Assembly: GCF_000250875.1 (NCBI RefSeq)
Contig: NZ_JH604944.1
Location: 6,262 to 13,589, forward strand
DNA length: 7,328 bases
Direction: 5' to 3'
Origin: Sutterella parvirubra YIT 11816
GTDB lineage: Bacteria > Pseudomonadota > Gammaproteobacteria > Burkholderiales > Burkholderiaceae_F
Made by a program: the position numbers and the translations under genes
In this document: positions 1 to 7,081 of the stretch, one piece after another
Layout of the letters: every line of letters starts with the position of its first letter
Numbering within the stretch: the first letter of the stretch is position 1
Notes under the pieces: model-generated
What the model was told of the DNA's origin: nothing
What the model saw: only the letters and a program-made list of their open reading frames with translations
Database searches by the model: none

Positions 1-1
1 C

Positions 2-181
2 GAAGGCGCCGCCGCCCGCGTCGCCGCCGAGATCGTGCGGCGCCTCTGCGGCGAAGGCCCCAAGTGCGAACGCTGCCGCCAAGCTCTTGAACAAACCCTG
101 AAGGAAGCGCTCTTCGGACTCGACGCCTGCGTCCCGGTCGTCTTCCAGCACCGCGCCAACGGAGGCCAGCCCCATGCATGA
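2..181 (+). CDS. C-terminal fragment of an unidentified gene upstream of hypA
   Basis: An open frame runs in from the left edge and stops at TGA 179-181, giving the last 59 residues of a protein. It overlaps the hypA start by 8 bases, and the hypA ribosome binding site lies inside it, which suggests translational coupling in one operon. The visible part is hydrophilic and mostly helical in character. It has an Ala/Arg-rich helix, then a cysteine cluster (LCGEGPKCERC, with a CxxC at its end), another charged helix and a short tail with one more Cys. There are no membrane segments. I do not recognise the family. By position it could be a hydrogenase accessory gene, such as a maturation peptidase or a HoxV/HupK-like protein, as often precede hypA, but no diagnostic motif is in view. 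The coding call rests on the tight overlap and high G+C at third positions. Confidence 0.6.
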   Translation, partial: EGAAARVAAEIVRRLCGEGPKCERCRQALEQTLKEALFGLDACVPVVFQHRANGGQPHA

Positions 182-548
182 AGTTTCGATCGCCGAAGGG
201 ATTCTCGACGTCGTCGAGCGCACGGCCGAAGCCAACCAGATCGCCGCCGTGGGCTCGATCCGCGTCGCGGTGGGGGAATTGGCCGGGGTCGACATCCCGA
301 GCCTCACCTTTGCGTGGCAGAGCGTGAGGAAGGGCTCCGTCGCCGAGCGCGCCGAGTTGGTCCTTGAGCGCCCGCCCGGGCGCGCCTGGTGCATGACCTG
401 CGGGAAGGACGTCCCGCTCGCGCGCTACGGCGACCCCTGCCCCGACTGCGGGGGGTTCCAGCTGATGGCGACGGGCGGCACGGAACTGCGCGTCGTCGAC
501 TTCACGGAGCTCACCGACGAGGGATCGGACAAAAACGCCGAAGGCTGA
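174..548 (+). CDS. hypA: HypA, hydrogenase nickel-insertion metallochaperone
   Basis: HypA acts in the cytoplasm with HypB to load nickel into the [NiFe]-hydrogenase large subunit after the Fe(CN)2CO group is in place. The 124-residue protein has the usual family length (about 115-120) with a slightly long acidic tail. It begins [10 protein letters not shown], the conserved N-terminus in which the backbone and His2 bind Ni(II). A structural zinc site is formed by two CxxC motifs, C73/C76 and C89/C92. The motif [10 protein letters not shown] around residues 31-40 is also typical. The start is fixed by the required Met-His pair and by a GGAGG at 161-165, eight bases upstream. The gene overlaps the preceding stop by 8 bases and is followed by a 110-base gap to hypB. 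No promoter is visible directly upstream, so transcription most likely enters from beyond the left edge. Identification is secure. Confidence 0.97.
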   Translation: MHEVSIAEGILDVVERTAEANQIAAVGSIRVAVGELAGVDIPSLTFAWQSVRKGSVAERAELVLERPPGRAWCMTCGKDVPLARYGDPCPDCGGFQLMATGGTELRVVDFTELTDEGSDKNAEG

Positions 549-570
549 CGCCGGCCCGAAGTAGGGGCGT

Positions 571-587
571 CCGGAGCGCCGCTCCGG
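571..587 (+). other. Small GC-rich hairpin in the hypA-hypB gap
   Basis: CCGGAGC and GCTCCGG form a perfect 7-base-pair stem with a 3-base loop inside the 110-base gap between hypA and hypB. No T-run follows, so it does not look like a rho-independent terminator. It may stabilise or mark processing of the operon mRNA, or may be chance in G+C-rich DNA. The rest of the gap (549-658) holds no gene; its 3' end carries the hypB ribosome binding site, AGGA at 644-647. Confidence 0.35.
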
Positions 588-658
588 CTCCTGCCATCGG
601 CGCCATCCCCCAAGACATTCACTACGAAAACCCATCTACGAACAGGAACCCGAACACC

Positions 659-1516
659 ATGTGCACGACTTGCGGCTGCGGGAGCGGCCACACCCACACG
701 CACGTCCACACGGACGAAAACGGCATCGAGACGATCACGGTCCACGAACACCACCACGACCACGATCATCACCACGATCATGATCACGGGGACCACCACC
801 ATCACCACGATCACGACCACGGTCCGCAGCACAGCCACATGCCGGGCACCCCGGCCGCGCGCGCCGTGATGGTCGAAGAGGACATCCTCGGGCGCAACAA
901 CCGCATCGCGAACGAAAACCGCACCGAGTTCGCGAAGCACCGCGTGTTGGCTTTGAACCTCGTCTCCTCGCCCGGGTCCGGGAAGACCGAGCTCCTTTCC
1001 GCCACGCTCACGAAGCTCGCGGGCGACATCCCCACCGCCGTCATCGAAGGCGACCAGGAAACGACGAACGACGCCGCCCGCATTCAGGCAACCGGCACCC
1101 GCGCCGTGCAGATCAACACCGGGAAGGGCTGCCACTTGGACGCCCAGATGGTGAAGGACGCCTTGGCGCGCCTCCCGCTCGAAGACGCCTCGATCCTCTT
1201 CATCGAAAACGTCGGAAACCTCGTCTGCCCGGCGGAGTTCGACCTGGGCGAAGCCCACAAGGTCGCGGTGCTTTCCGTCACCGAAGGCGAAGACAAGCCG
1301 CTCAAGTACCCCGACATGTTCCGCGCGGCGGACATCTGCATCATCAACAAGGTGGACCTTCTTCCCTACCTCAAGTTCGACATCGAGAAGGCCGAGGAAT
1401 TCATCCGGCGCGTCAACCCCCGCGCGAAGATCTTCCGCACGTCGGCCACCTCGGGCGAAGGGTTGGAGCGCTGGAACGCGTGGCTCAAAGCCTCGCTTCT
1501 CGCCGCCTCGATCTGA
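659..1516 (+). CDS. hypB: HypB, GTPase for nickel insertion with His-rich nickel-binding extension
   Basis: HypB is the SIMIBI-class GTPase that works with HypA in nickel delivery to hydrogenase. The 285-residue protein opens with MCTTCGCG, the CxxCGC high-affinity nickel motif of E. coli-type HypB. Residues 11-60 follow as a histidine-rich tract with 23 His in the first 63 residues, resembling the nickel-storing tracts of rhizobial HypB. The G domain follows: P-loop PGSGKT (105-110), EGDQETTND switch region, the interface metal site C158-H159 with C190 (32 residues after C158, as in E. coli), NKVD (230-233) for guanine specificity, and TSATSGEG. The ATG at 659 is chosen because it starts exactly at the nickel motif and has AGGA at 644-647; the frame is open further upstream but that part overlaps hypA and is not HypB-like. 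It ends 30 bases before hypF. Identification is secure. Confidence 0.97.
   Translation: MCTTCGCGSGHTHTHVHTDENGIETITVHEHHHDHDHHHDHDHGDHHHHHDHDHGPQHSHMPGTPAARAVMVEEDILGRNNRIANENRTEFAKHRVLALNLVSSPGSGKTELLSATLTKLAGDIPTAVIEGDQETTNDAARIQATGTRAVQINTGKGCHLDAQMVKDALARLPLEDASILFIENVGNLVCPAEFDLGEAHKVAVLSVTEGEDKPLKYPDMFRAADICIINKVDLLPYLKFDIEKAEEFIRRVNPRAKIFRTSATSGEGLERWNAWLKASLLAASI
689..838. repeat. Low-complexity CAC/GAC-rich tract encoding the HypB His-rich segment
   Basis: This stretch is built largely of CAC, CAT, GAC and GAT codons, densest from 743 to 838, and encodes alternating His and Asp residues. Short units such as CACGATCA and CACCACGA recur imperfectly. It is coding, within hypB, and such tracts commonly vary in length between strains by slippage. 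Read in the antisense direction it gives a spurious Val/Ile-rich peptide. Confidence 0.6.
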
Positions 1517-1546
1517 TCTCCACCCACAGGGAACAAAGGAACGCCC

Positions 1547-3937
1547 ATGACGGCAACCGCGAAGAACTTCCGCGTCAACGGTCTCGTGCAGGGCGTGGGC
1601 TTTCGCCCGACGGTCTACCGGATCGCGGCAGCGCTCAACCTCACCGGCTACGTCTGGAACGACGCGGCCGGCGTGGGGGTTCACCTGGAGGGCGACCCCG
1701 AGGCGCTCGCCGCCTTCCCCGAGACGCTCATCCGGGAGAAGCCCCCGCTCGCGCGCATCGACGTGATCACGCCGGAAGACGCGCCTTTCGAGGGGTGCGA
1801 AGCCTTCACGATCACGGAGAGCCGCTCGGAGGGTCCCGTCGTCACGGCGATCACGGCGGACGCGGCCACCTGCCGGGCGTGTCTGGAGGACGTCTTCACG
1901 GCGGGAAACCGCCGCCACCGCTACGCCTTCACCAACTGCACGCACTGCGGGCCGCGCTTCACGATCACGAAGTCGCTCCCCTACGACCGGCCGCAGACCT
2001 CGATGCGCGTCTTTCCGATGTGCCCGGCCTGTTTGAAGGAGTACGAGGATCCCCTCGACCGGCGCTTTCACGCGCAGCCCAACGCCTGCCCCGTCTGCGG
2101 GCCGCAGCTGACGCTTCTTTCCATCACGGGCGAGGCGATCCCCGGCGACCCCGTGCGCGAAACCGTGCGGCTCCTCAAAGAAGGCAGAACCGTCGCCGTC
2201 AAGGGGCTCGGGGGCTTTCACCTCGCCGTGATCGCGAACGACGCGGCCGCGGTCGCGAGGCTCCGCGACCGGAAGGGCCGCTCGGAAAAGCCCCTCGCCG
2301 TCATGTGCGCGAACCTCGCGTCCGCCGCGACCTTTGCGCAGGTGAACGACGCCGAGCGCGAGCTCATGCTCTCCCCGGCGCACCCGATCGTGCTTTTGAA
2401 GAAGCGCCCCGACGCACCCGCGTGGCCGGGGGTCGCGGACGGCCTCACCGAGATCGGCGTGATGCTTCCCTACACACCGCTTCACGCCCTTCTCTTTCAC
2501 GCGCTCGCGGGCGAACCCGAAGGGACGGCGTGGTTGGAGGACGCCGTCATCCCGGAAGCCCTCGTCATGACGAGCGCGAATCCCGGGGGTGAACCCCTCG
2601 TGATCGACAACGACGAAGCGATGCGGCGGCTCGCCCACATCGCCGACGCCGTGCTCCTTCACAACCGCGAGATTCTTCTCCGAAACGACGACAGCGTCGT
2701 GCGGGTCGCCGAAGAGGGCCCCCTCTGGGTGCGCCGCGCCCGCGGAGCGGTGCCGGAATCGATCGTCATGCCGGACGTTCCCGGCATGGATGAGGCCTCG
2801 CGCCCCTCGGTCCTCGCCTACGGCCCCTGGATGAAGGAGACGCTCTGCCAGACGCGCGGCGGCGAAGCCTTCCTCTCGCAGCACATCGGCGACCTGGAAA
2901 ACCGGACCGTCGTTCACGCGATGAAGGAAGGGGCCGAACATTTGGCCCGCATTCTCGCCAAGGCGCCCGACGCCTTCGCCTGCGACGCGCACCCCGACTT
3001 CGCCTCGACGCACGAAGCCGAAAGGCGCGCGGTCGAGTCGGGCCTCCCCCTCGTCAAGGTCCCGCACCACGCCGCGCACGTCGCGGCGGTGGCGGCGGAA
3101 GCAGGGATGACGGGGCGCGTCTTGGGGCTCGCCTTGGACGGGGTCGGCCTCGGCCCCGACGGCACGCCCTGGGGCGGGGAACTCCTCGCGCTCGAACCCG
3201 ACCACTTCACCCGCCTCGGGCACCTCGCGCCGCTCGCGCTCCCCGGCGGGGACCGCGCCGCGCGCGAGTGCTGGCGCGTGGGCGCGGCGCTCATGGACGC
3301 CGTGGGGCTCGCCGACCGGATCGGCGAGGTCTTCCCCGAGACGCCCGAAGCCCGCCAGATTCCGAAGCTCGCGAAGATTGAACGCCTCTCGCCCCGGACG
3401 ACGTCGCTCGGCCGACGCTTCGACGCCGTCACCGCCGTCCTCGGCTTCGTCACGGTGCAGCAGGACGAAGCCTGGGCGGCGATGCGCCTTGAGGCGGAAG
3501 CGCAGAAGGCCGCGGACGCCATGGGGCTTGCCGACTTTGGTGCGTTCCCCTACTGGCCCGATGCCTGGCAGATTCATGCGGACGGCGTTCTCGACATGAC
3601 GACCCTCGATCGTCGTCTCGTCGAAGGGCGCCTCGCGGGCGAAGACCCCGCGAAGCTCGCGCTTCTCTGGCAGACGACGCTCACCCATGCCCTTGCCGAC
3701 TGGGCCGTGAAGCTCTGCGGGAACGATCCCGCGGGCGCGCACATCGTGCTCTCGGGCGGGTGCGTCGTCAACCGGACGTTGGCGGACGGCCTTCCCCGCC
3801 TCATGCGCCTTCGCGGGATCGACGCGGTGCTTCCGCACCGTGCGCCGCCCGGCGACGGCGGCGTCGCCTTGGGGCAGGCGTGGATCGCCCTCCGGGCGCT
3901 CGCCCTCGGCCGCACCGACTATGATTTCAAAGCTTGA
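1547..3937 (+). CDS. hypF: HypF, carbamoyltransferase for hydrogenase cyanide ligand synthesis
   Basis: HypF converts carbamoyl phosphate and ATP to carbamoyl-adenylate and transfers the carbamoyl group to the C-terminal cysteine of HypE, the first step of CN ligand synthesis. The 796 residues show all four modules in order. The acylphosphatase-like domain (about 1-95) has VQGVGFRP with R20 and N38, the same 18-residue spacing as the catalytic pair in E. coli. A double zinc finger has four CxxC pairs: C109/C112, C131/C134, C159/C162 and C181/C184. The YrdC-like domain has KGLGGFHL from K219 and a conserved basic motif at R242-K248. The Kae1-like domain has HHAAH (507-511), DGVGLGPDGTPWGGE from D531, SGGCVVN from S736 and GDGG (769-772). 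The ATG at 1547 has AAGGA at 1536-1540, six bases upstream. hypC follows after 67 bases. Length and motifs indicate an intact enzyme. Confidence 0.98.
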   Translation: MTATAKNFRVNGLVQGVGFRPTVYRIAAALNLTGYVWNDAAGVGVHLEGDPEALAAFPETLIREKPPLARIDVITPEDAPFEGCEAFTITESRSEGPVVTAITADAATCRACLEDVFTAGNRRHRYAFTNCTHCGPRFTITKSLPYDRPQTSMRVFPMCPACLKEYEDPLDRRFHAQPNACPVCGPQLTLLSITGEAIPGDPVRETVRLLKEGRTVAVKGLGGFHLAVIANDAAAVARLRDRKGRSEKPLAVMCANLASAATFAQVNDAERELMLSPAHPIVLLKKRPDAPAWPGVADGLTEIGVMLPYTPLHALLFHALAGEPEGTAWLEDAVIPEALVMTSANPGGEPLVIDNDEAMRRLAHIADAVLLHNREILLRNDDSVVRVAEEGPLWVRRARGAVPESIVMPDVPGMDEASRPSVLAYGPWMKETLCQTRGGEAFLSQHIGDLENRTVVHAMKEGAEHLARILAKAPDAFACDAHPDFASTHEAERRAVESGLPLVKVPHHAAHVAAVAAEAGMTGRVLGLALDGVGLGPDGTPWGGELLALEPDHFTRLGHLAPLALPGGDRAARECWRVGAALMDAVGLADRIGEVFPETPEARQIPKLAKIERLSPRTTSLGRRFDAVTAVLGFVTVQQDEAWAAMRLEAEAQKAADAMGLADFGAFPYWPDAWQIHADGVLDMTTLDRRLVEGRLAGEDPAKLALLWQTTLTHALADWAVKLCGNDPAGAHIVLSGGCVVNRTLADGLPRLMRLRGIDAVLPHRAPPGDGGVALGQAWIALRALALGRTDYDFKA

Positions 3938-4004
3938 CGGGGCGGCTTGAAGCCCAAAATCAGCCCCAGCCGCACCGTTTCCCACTTTTCAGGAGTACCG
4001 ACCC

Positions 4005-4229
4005 ATGTGCCTTGCCATCCCCGCACGCATCACCCGCGTTGCCGATGACGGCCGCACCGCCGAAGCCGACATCGGCGGCATCGAGAAGTCGATCGACGTC
4101 TCCCTCATCGACGACCCGAAGCCCGACGACTGGGTGATCGTTCACGTGGGCTTCGCATTGAACCGCATCAGCCCCGAAGAGGCCGCCGAAACCCTGAAGC
4201 TCATCAACGCCGAAGGGGGCCTCTCGTGA
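4005..4229 (+). CDS. hypC: HypC, hydrogenase maturation chaperone
   Basis: HypC is the small chaperone that partners HypD during assembly of the Fe(CN)2CO group and escorts it to the hydrogenase large-subunit precursor. The 74-residue protein has the normal size and begins MCLAIP, whose Cys2 (exposed after Met removal) is the essential ligand or contact residue. H47 in VHVGFAL is the other conserved functional residue. The C-terminal half is the usual charged helix. The start is fixed by the Met-Cys motif and by AGGAG at 3991-3995, nine bases upstream. Its TGA stop (4227-4229) overlaps the GTG start of hypD. The related HybG/HupF paralogues share the same motif, so the paralogue name rests on its place in the hyp operon. 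No second copy is in the window. Confidence 0.96.
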   Translation: MCLAIPARITRVADDGRTAEADIGGIEKSIDVSLIDDPKPDDWVIVHVGFALNRISPEEAAETLKLINAEGGLS

Positions 4230-5371
4230 AGTACGTCGACGAATACCGCACCCGCCCCGAAGCGCAGGCGCTCGCGGCCAAAATCCGCGAAGAGGCCGAT
4301 CCCGCCCGCGTCTACCGCTTCATGGAGTTCTGCGGCGGGCACACGCACGTGCTCTCGCGTTGGGGCCTGACCGACCTTCTCCCTGAGAACGTCCGCATGA
4401 TCCACGGCCCCGGCTGCCCCGTGTGCGTGCTCCCCATGGGCCGCATCGAGAGCGCGCGCGAACTCGCCTTGGAGCACGACGTCACGCTCTGCACCTACGC
4501 CGACCTGCTGCGCGTTCCCGCGGTGAAGGGAAAGTCGCTCTTCGACGCCCGCGCCGAAGGGGGCGACGTCCGCATGATCTACTCGCCCATGGACGCGGTC
4601 AAAATGGCCCGCGAGAATCCGGAGCGCCAGATCGTCTTCTTCGCGATCGGCTTCGAGACGACGACGCCGCCCACGGCCGCGGCGATTCTCGCCGCGAAGG
4701 CGGAGGGCCTCAAAAACTTCTCCGTCGTGTGCTCGCACGTGCTGACGCCCGCGGCGATGAACCACATTCTCGACACGCCCACGGCGCCCAAATTGGACGG
4801 CCTCGTCGGCCCCGCCCATGTCTCGACCGTGATCGGTTGGAAGCCCTACGCGTCGTTCGCGGAAAAGCGCCGCGTGCCCGTCGTCGTGGCGGGCTTTGAG
4901 CCGCTCGACATGCTGCTCTCCATCCTGATGCTCGTCCGCCAGGTCAACGACGGCCGCGCCGAAGTCGAAAACGAATTCACCCGCGCGGTCACGGCCGACG
5001 GGAACCGCAAGGCGATCGCGCTCATGGACGAGGTCTTTGAGCTGCGCGACAGTTTCGAATGGCGCGGTCTCGGGAGCGTCCCGCACTCCGCCCTCAAAAT
5101 CCGCGAGGCCTACGCCGAATTCGACGCCGAGCGCCGCTTCAACCTCCCCTACCGGAGCATCCCGGAGCCCAAGTCCTGCCTCTGCGGCGAGATCCTCAGG
5201 GGCGAGAAGGAGCCCGCGCAGTGTCCGCTCTTCGGGCGCGGTTGCACGCCCTCGCACCCGATCGGCGCCTGCATGGTCTCGTCCGAAGGCGCCTGCGCCG
5301 CGCTCTGGACGTACGGCCGCCGCGCCGACAAAGAGAAGACGAAGAACACGAACCAGGAGACGACCAAGTGA
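4226..5371 (+). CDS. hypD: HypD, iron-sulfur scaffold for Fe(CN)2CO assembly
   Basis: HypD carries a [4Fe-4S] cluster and, with HypC, is the scaffold on which the cyanide-bearing iron of [NiFe]-hydrogenase is built. The 381-residue protein has the family motifs: CGGHTH with C36, HGPGCPVC with C64 and C67 (the thiol pair tied to catalysis), IGFETTTP in the middle domain, and a C-terminal cysteine-rich region with C318, C320, C333, C340, C349 and C357, from which the cluster ligands come. It starts with GTG at 4226, overlapping the hypC TGA in a GTGA, with a purine-rich AAGGGGG at 4212-4218. The following residues KYVDEYR match the family N-terminus, which supports this non-ATG start. The last 15 or so residues are a polar Lys/Thr-rich tail not needed by the fold. 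It in turn overlaps hypE by four bases. Confidence 0.98.
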   Translation: MKYVDEYRTRPEAQALAAKIREEADPARVYRFMEFCGGHTHVLSRWGLTDLLPENVRMIHGPGCPVCVLPMGRIESARELALEHDVTLCTYADLLRVPAVKGKSLFDARAEGGDVRMIYSPMDAVKMARENPERQIVFFAIGFETTTPPTAAAILAAKAEGLKNFSVVCSHVLTPAAMNHILDTPTAPKLDGLVGPAHVSTVIGWKPYASFAEKRRVPVVVAGFEPLDMLLSILMLVRQVNDGRAEVENEFTRAVTADGNRKAIALMDEVFELRDSFEWRGLGSVPHSALKIREAYAEFDAERRFNLPYRSIPEPKSCLCGEILRGEKEPAQCPLFGRGCTPSHPIGACMVSSEGACAALWTYGRRADKEKTKNTNQETTK

Positions 5372-6387
5372 TCAACATCAAGACCGGCCGCGTCGCGATG
5401 ACGCACGGCTCCGGCGGCCGCGCCACGGCGGAACTCATCCGCTCGATCTTTGCGAAGCACTTCTCGAACGAGTGGCTCGATCAGCGCCACGACGGCGCGG
5501 TGCTCCCGCCCATCACGAATCCCGTCGCGGTCTCCTGCGACGCGCACGTCGTGAAGCCCCTCTTCTTCCCCGGGGGCGACATCGGCCGCCTCGCGGTGGC
5601 GGGGACGGTGAACGACGTGAGCGTCTGCGGCGCGAAACCCCTCTGGCTCGCCGCGAGCTTCATCCTTGAAGAGGGTCTCCCCTTCGAGGTGCTCGACCGC
5701 GTCTGCGCCTCGATGGCCGCGACCGCGAAGGAAGCGGGCGTCGCGATCGTCACGGGCGACACCAAGGTGGTGGACCGCGGCCTCGCTGACGGCCTCTACA
5801 TCTCGACCGCCGGGATCGGTGAGAAGATCACGTCCCGCACGATCGCGGGCACGGAAGCGAAGCCCGGCGACGTCGTGATCGTCACCGGGACGATGGGCGA
5901 CCACGGCACGGCGATTCTGTCGGAGCGCGAAGGGATGAGCTTCGGGACGACGATCGAATCGGACGCCGCGCCCCTCAACGCCGTCGTGGCGGCGGTGCTC
6001 GAAGCCGCCCCCGACACGCACGTGCTGCGCGACCCGACCCGAGGGGGCCTTGCCACGACCCTCAACGAAATCGCGACCGAGAGCAACACCGGGATCCTTC
6101 TCGACGAAGCCCTCATCCCCGTGAAGCCCGAAGTGAAGGCCGCGTGCGAATTCCTGGGGCTCGACCCCCTCTACGTCGCGAACGAAGGGAAGCTGATCGT
6201 GATCTGCCCCGAGGCGCAGGCCGAAGCGGCGCTCGCCGCCATCCGCACCTCGCCCTACGGGCGCGACGCGGCCGTGGTCGGCCGCGTGACGGAAGAAAAC
6301 GCCGGCTTCGTCGAGATGACCACCCTGATGGGCGGCCGCCGCGGCGTCGACTGGCTCACGGGCGAGCAGCTCCCCCGCATCTGCTGA
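5368..6387 (+). CDS. hypE: HypE, thiocarboxamide dehydratase (cyanide donor)
   Basis: HypE receives a carbamoyl group from HypF on its C-terminal cysteine, dehydrates it with ATP to a thiocyanate and donates cyanide to the HypC-HypD iron. The 339-residue protein belongs to the PurM/SelD-like ATP-binding fold. Visible motifs are THGSGGR (12-18), the D58 segment followed by KPLFFPGGDIG, GTVNDVS with N82-D83, TGDTKVV with D131, DPTRGGLATTLNE from D222 and ANEGKL. It ends in PRIC, the conserved tail with the modified cysteine, C339. The start is the GTG at 5368, overlapping the hypD TGA, with AGGAG at 5355-5359, eight bases upstream. An in-frame ATG at 5398 would remove part of the N-terminal strand and lacks as good a binding site. 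The gene closes the operon and is followed by a strong hairpin. Confidence 0.98.
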   Translation: MINIKTGRVAMTHGSGGRATAELIRSIFAKHFSNEWLDQRHDGAVLPPITNPVAVSCDAHVVKPLFFPGGDIGRLAVAGTVNDVSVCGAKPLWLAASFILEEGLPFEVLDRVCASMAATAKEAGVAIVTGDTKVVDRGLADGLYISTAGIGEKITSRTIAGTEAKPGDVVIVTGTMGDHGTAILSEREGMSFGTTIESDAAPLNAVVAAVLEAAPDTHVLRDPTRGGLATTLNEIATESNTGILLDEALIPVKPEVKAACEFLGLDPLYVANEGKLIVICPEAQAEAALAAIRTSPYGRDAAVVGRVTEENAGFVEMTTLMGGRRGVDWLTGEQLPRIC

Positions 6388-6411
6388 CCGGGTTTGCCGG
6401 ACTCCATCAGC

Positions 6412-6450
6412 ACGAAGCCCGCGGCGTCAGGTCCGCGGGCTTCGTCGTTT
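6412..6450 (+). terminator. Hairpin after hypE, probable end of the hyp operon
   Basis: ACGAAGCCCGCGG (6412-6424) and CCGCGGGCTTCGT (6433-6445) form a perfect 13-base-pair stem with an 8-base loop, 24 bases after the hypE stop. The downstream run is weak (CGTTT), so this is either a poor intrinsic terminator, helped by Rho, or a 3' mRNA-stabilising structure. On the minus strand no T-run follows the stem, so it fits plus-strand termination better. Confidence 0.7.
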
Positions 6451-6467
6451 CGGAATTCGGGATTCGG

Positions 6468-6488
6468 CGGTTCGACGGTTCGACGGTT
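6468..6488. repeat. Short tandem repeat, 8-base unit CGGTTCGA
   Basis: Two exact copies of CGGTTCGA and a partial third (CGGTT) lie head to tail, touching the stop codon of the minus-strand gene. Related but diverged units (ATTCGG, GATTCGG) lie just before, from about 6454. It is short, sits between convergent genes and has no evident function. Confidence 0.55.
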
Positions 6489-6957
6489 ACGCCTTCTTGT
6501 CGCCGGGCTGTTCTTCCTGCTTCTCTTCAGCCTTTTCTTTGGTCTTCTCTTCCGGCTTCGCTTCGGCGGGTTCCGTCTTCGCCTTCATCTTTTCGAGAAT
6601 CTTCGCCGTCTGCGCGCTCCCGTCGTCGACGCCCTTGTAGAGCATGACCGTTTTCCAGTTGACGACGAACATCAGCGCGACGACGGCGAGCCCCTGGAGG
6701 GCGTAGCCCGTCAGCGTCGCGGCGGAGGGTTCTTCCGTCAAGCCGTAGAAGGCGAGAAAGAAGACGCGCGGGTCGTTCGACTGCCAGGCCGTCACCGTGA
6801 AGGCGAGAAGACTCGCCGCGTAGAAGAGAAACGCCACGCCCAGAAGCGTCTTCTGGATCGGCCAGCGGAAGCCCCTGCGGCGCGCGATCAGGAAGATCAC
6901 GACGGGGATGAGGAAGGGGACCGCCATCAGCGTGGTGTTGAGAAGCCAGGAGAGCAT
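6487..6957 (-). CDS. Small membrane protein with Lys/Glu-rich cytoplasmic tail, unknown function
   Basis: This gene faces the hyp operon and ends (TAA) about 100 bases from hypE. I do not recognise it. The 156-residue product has three likely membrane segments at about 5-25, 37-57 and 83-99, with RRR right after the first, which suggests a cytoplasmic first loop. A hydrophilic tail from about 118 is dominated by Lys, Glu, Ala and Pro and is probably disordered or partly helical. The region between segments 2 and 3 contains a short acidic stretch (LTEEPS). The frame is open back to 7194, but the extra 79 codons use codons rare in the neighbouring genes and look unlike protein, so the ATG at 6957, right before the first hydrophobic segment, is preferred. 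No clear ribosome binding site precedes it; the ATG at 6927 is an alternative. No link to hydrogenase is shown. Confidence 0.75.
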   Translation of the reverse strand: MLSWLLNTTLMAVPFLIPVVIFLIARRRGFRWPIQKTLLGVAFLFYAASLLAFTVTAWQSNDPRVFFLAFYGLTEEPSAATLTGYALQGLAVVALMFVVNWKTVMLYKGVDDGSAQTAKILEKMKAKTEPAEAKPEEKTKEKAEEKQEEQPGDKKA

Positions 6958-7003
6958 GGGGGTGTCGGTGGTGTTCGGTGTTTTGCGGGAGGCCTTTTGG
7001 GCG

Positions 7004-7018
7004 GTGCGATTATCGCAC
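7004..7018. promoter_or_regulatory. 15-base palindrome upstream of the membrane-protein gene
   Basis: GTGCGAT and ATCGCAC are perfect inverted arms around a single T, 46 bases upstream of the minus-strand ATG at 6957. Read on the minus strand the centre contains GATAAT (7014 down to 7009), a five-of-six match to a -10 box, but the sequence at -35 spacing is poor. The arrangement would suit a dimeric repressor covering the promoter of the membrane-protein gene. It is too short to be a useful RNA hairpin. The assignment is inference from position and symmetry. No other feature is seen between it and the gene. Confidence 0.35.
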
Positions 7019-7081
7019 GGCGTCGGGGTGGGCACGGAGACTTGCTGTTTTTGGGCGGCGAACAATGACCGCCTATCGGTC

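Noticed and set aside
743..838. CRISPR-like or microsatellite array suggested by repeated CAC/GAT units
   Set aside because: The units are irregular, lack spacers and encode the in-frame His/Asp-rich segment of HypB.
425..3985. Very long minus-strand open frame (about 1186 codons) opposite hypB and hypF
   Set aside because: It is antisense to genes with complete, motif-rich proteins. It exists because G+C-rich codons rarely give stops on the opposite strand. Its translation is Arg/Gly/Asp/Val-rich and includes a Val/Ile run that is just the complement of the HypB His tract.
7031..7045. Possible sigma54 promoter (GGCACGG...TTGC), as seen before some hydrogenase genes
   Set aside because: The GG and GC elements are separated by 11 bases, not the strictly required 10, and no hydrogenase gene lies downstream.
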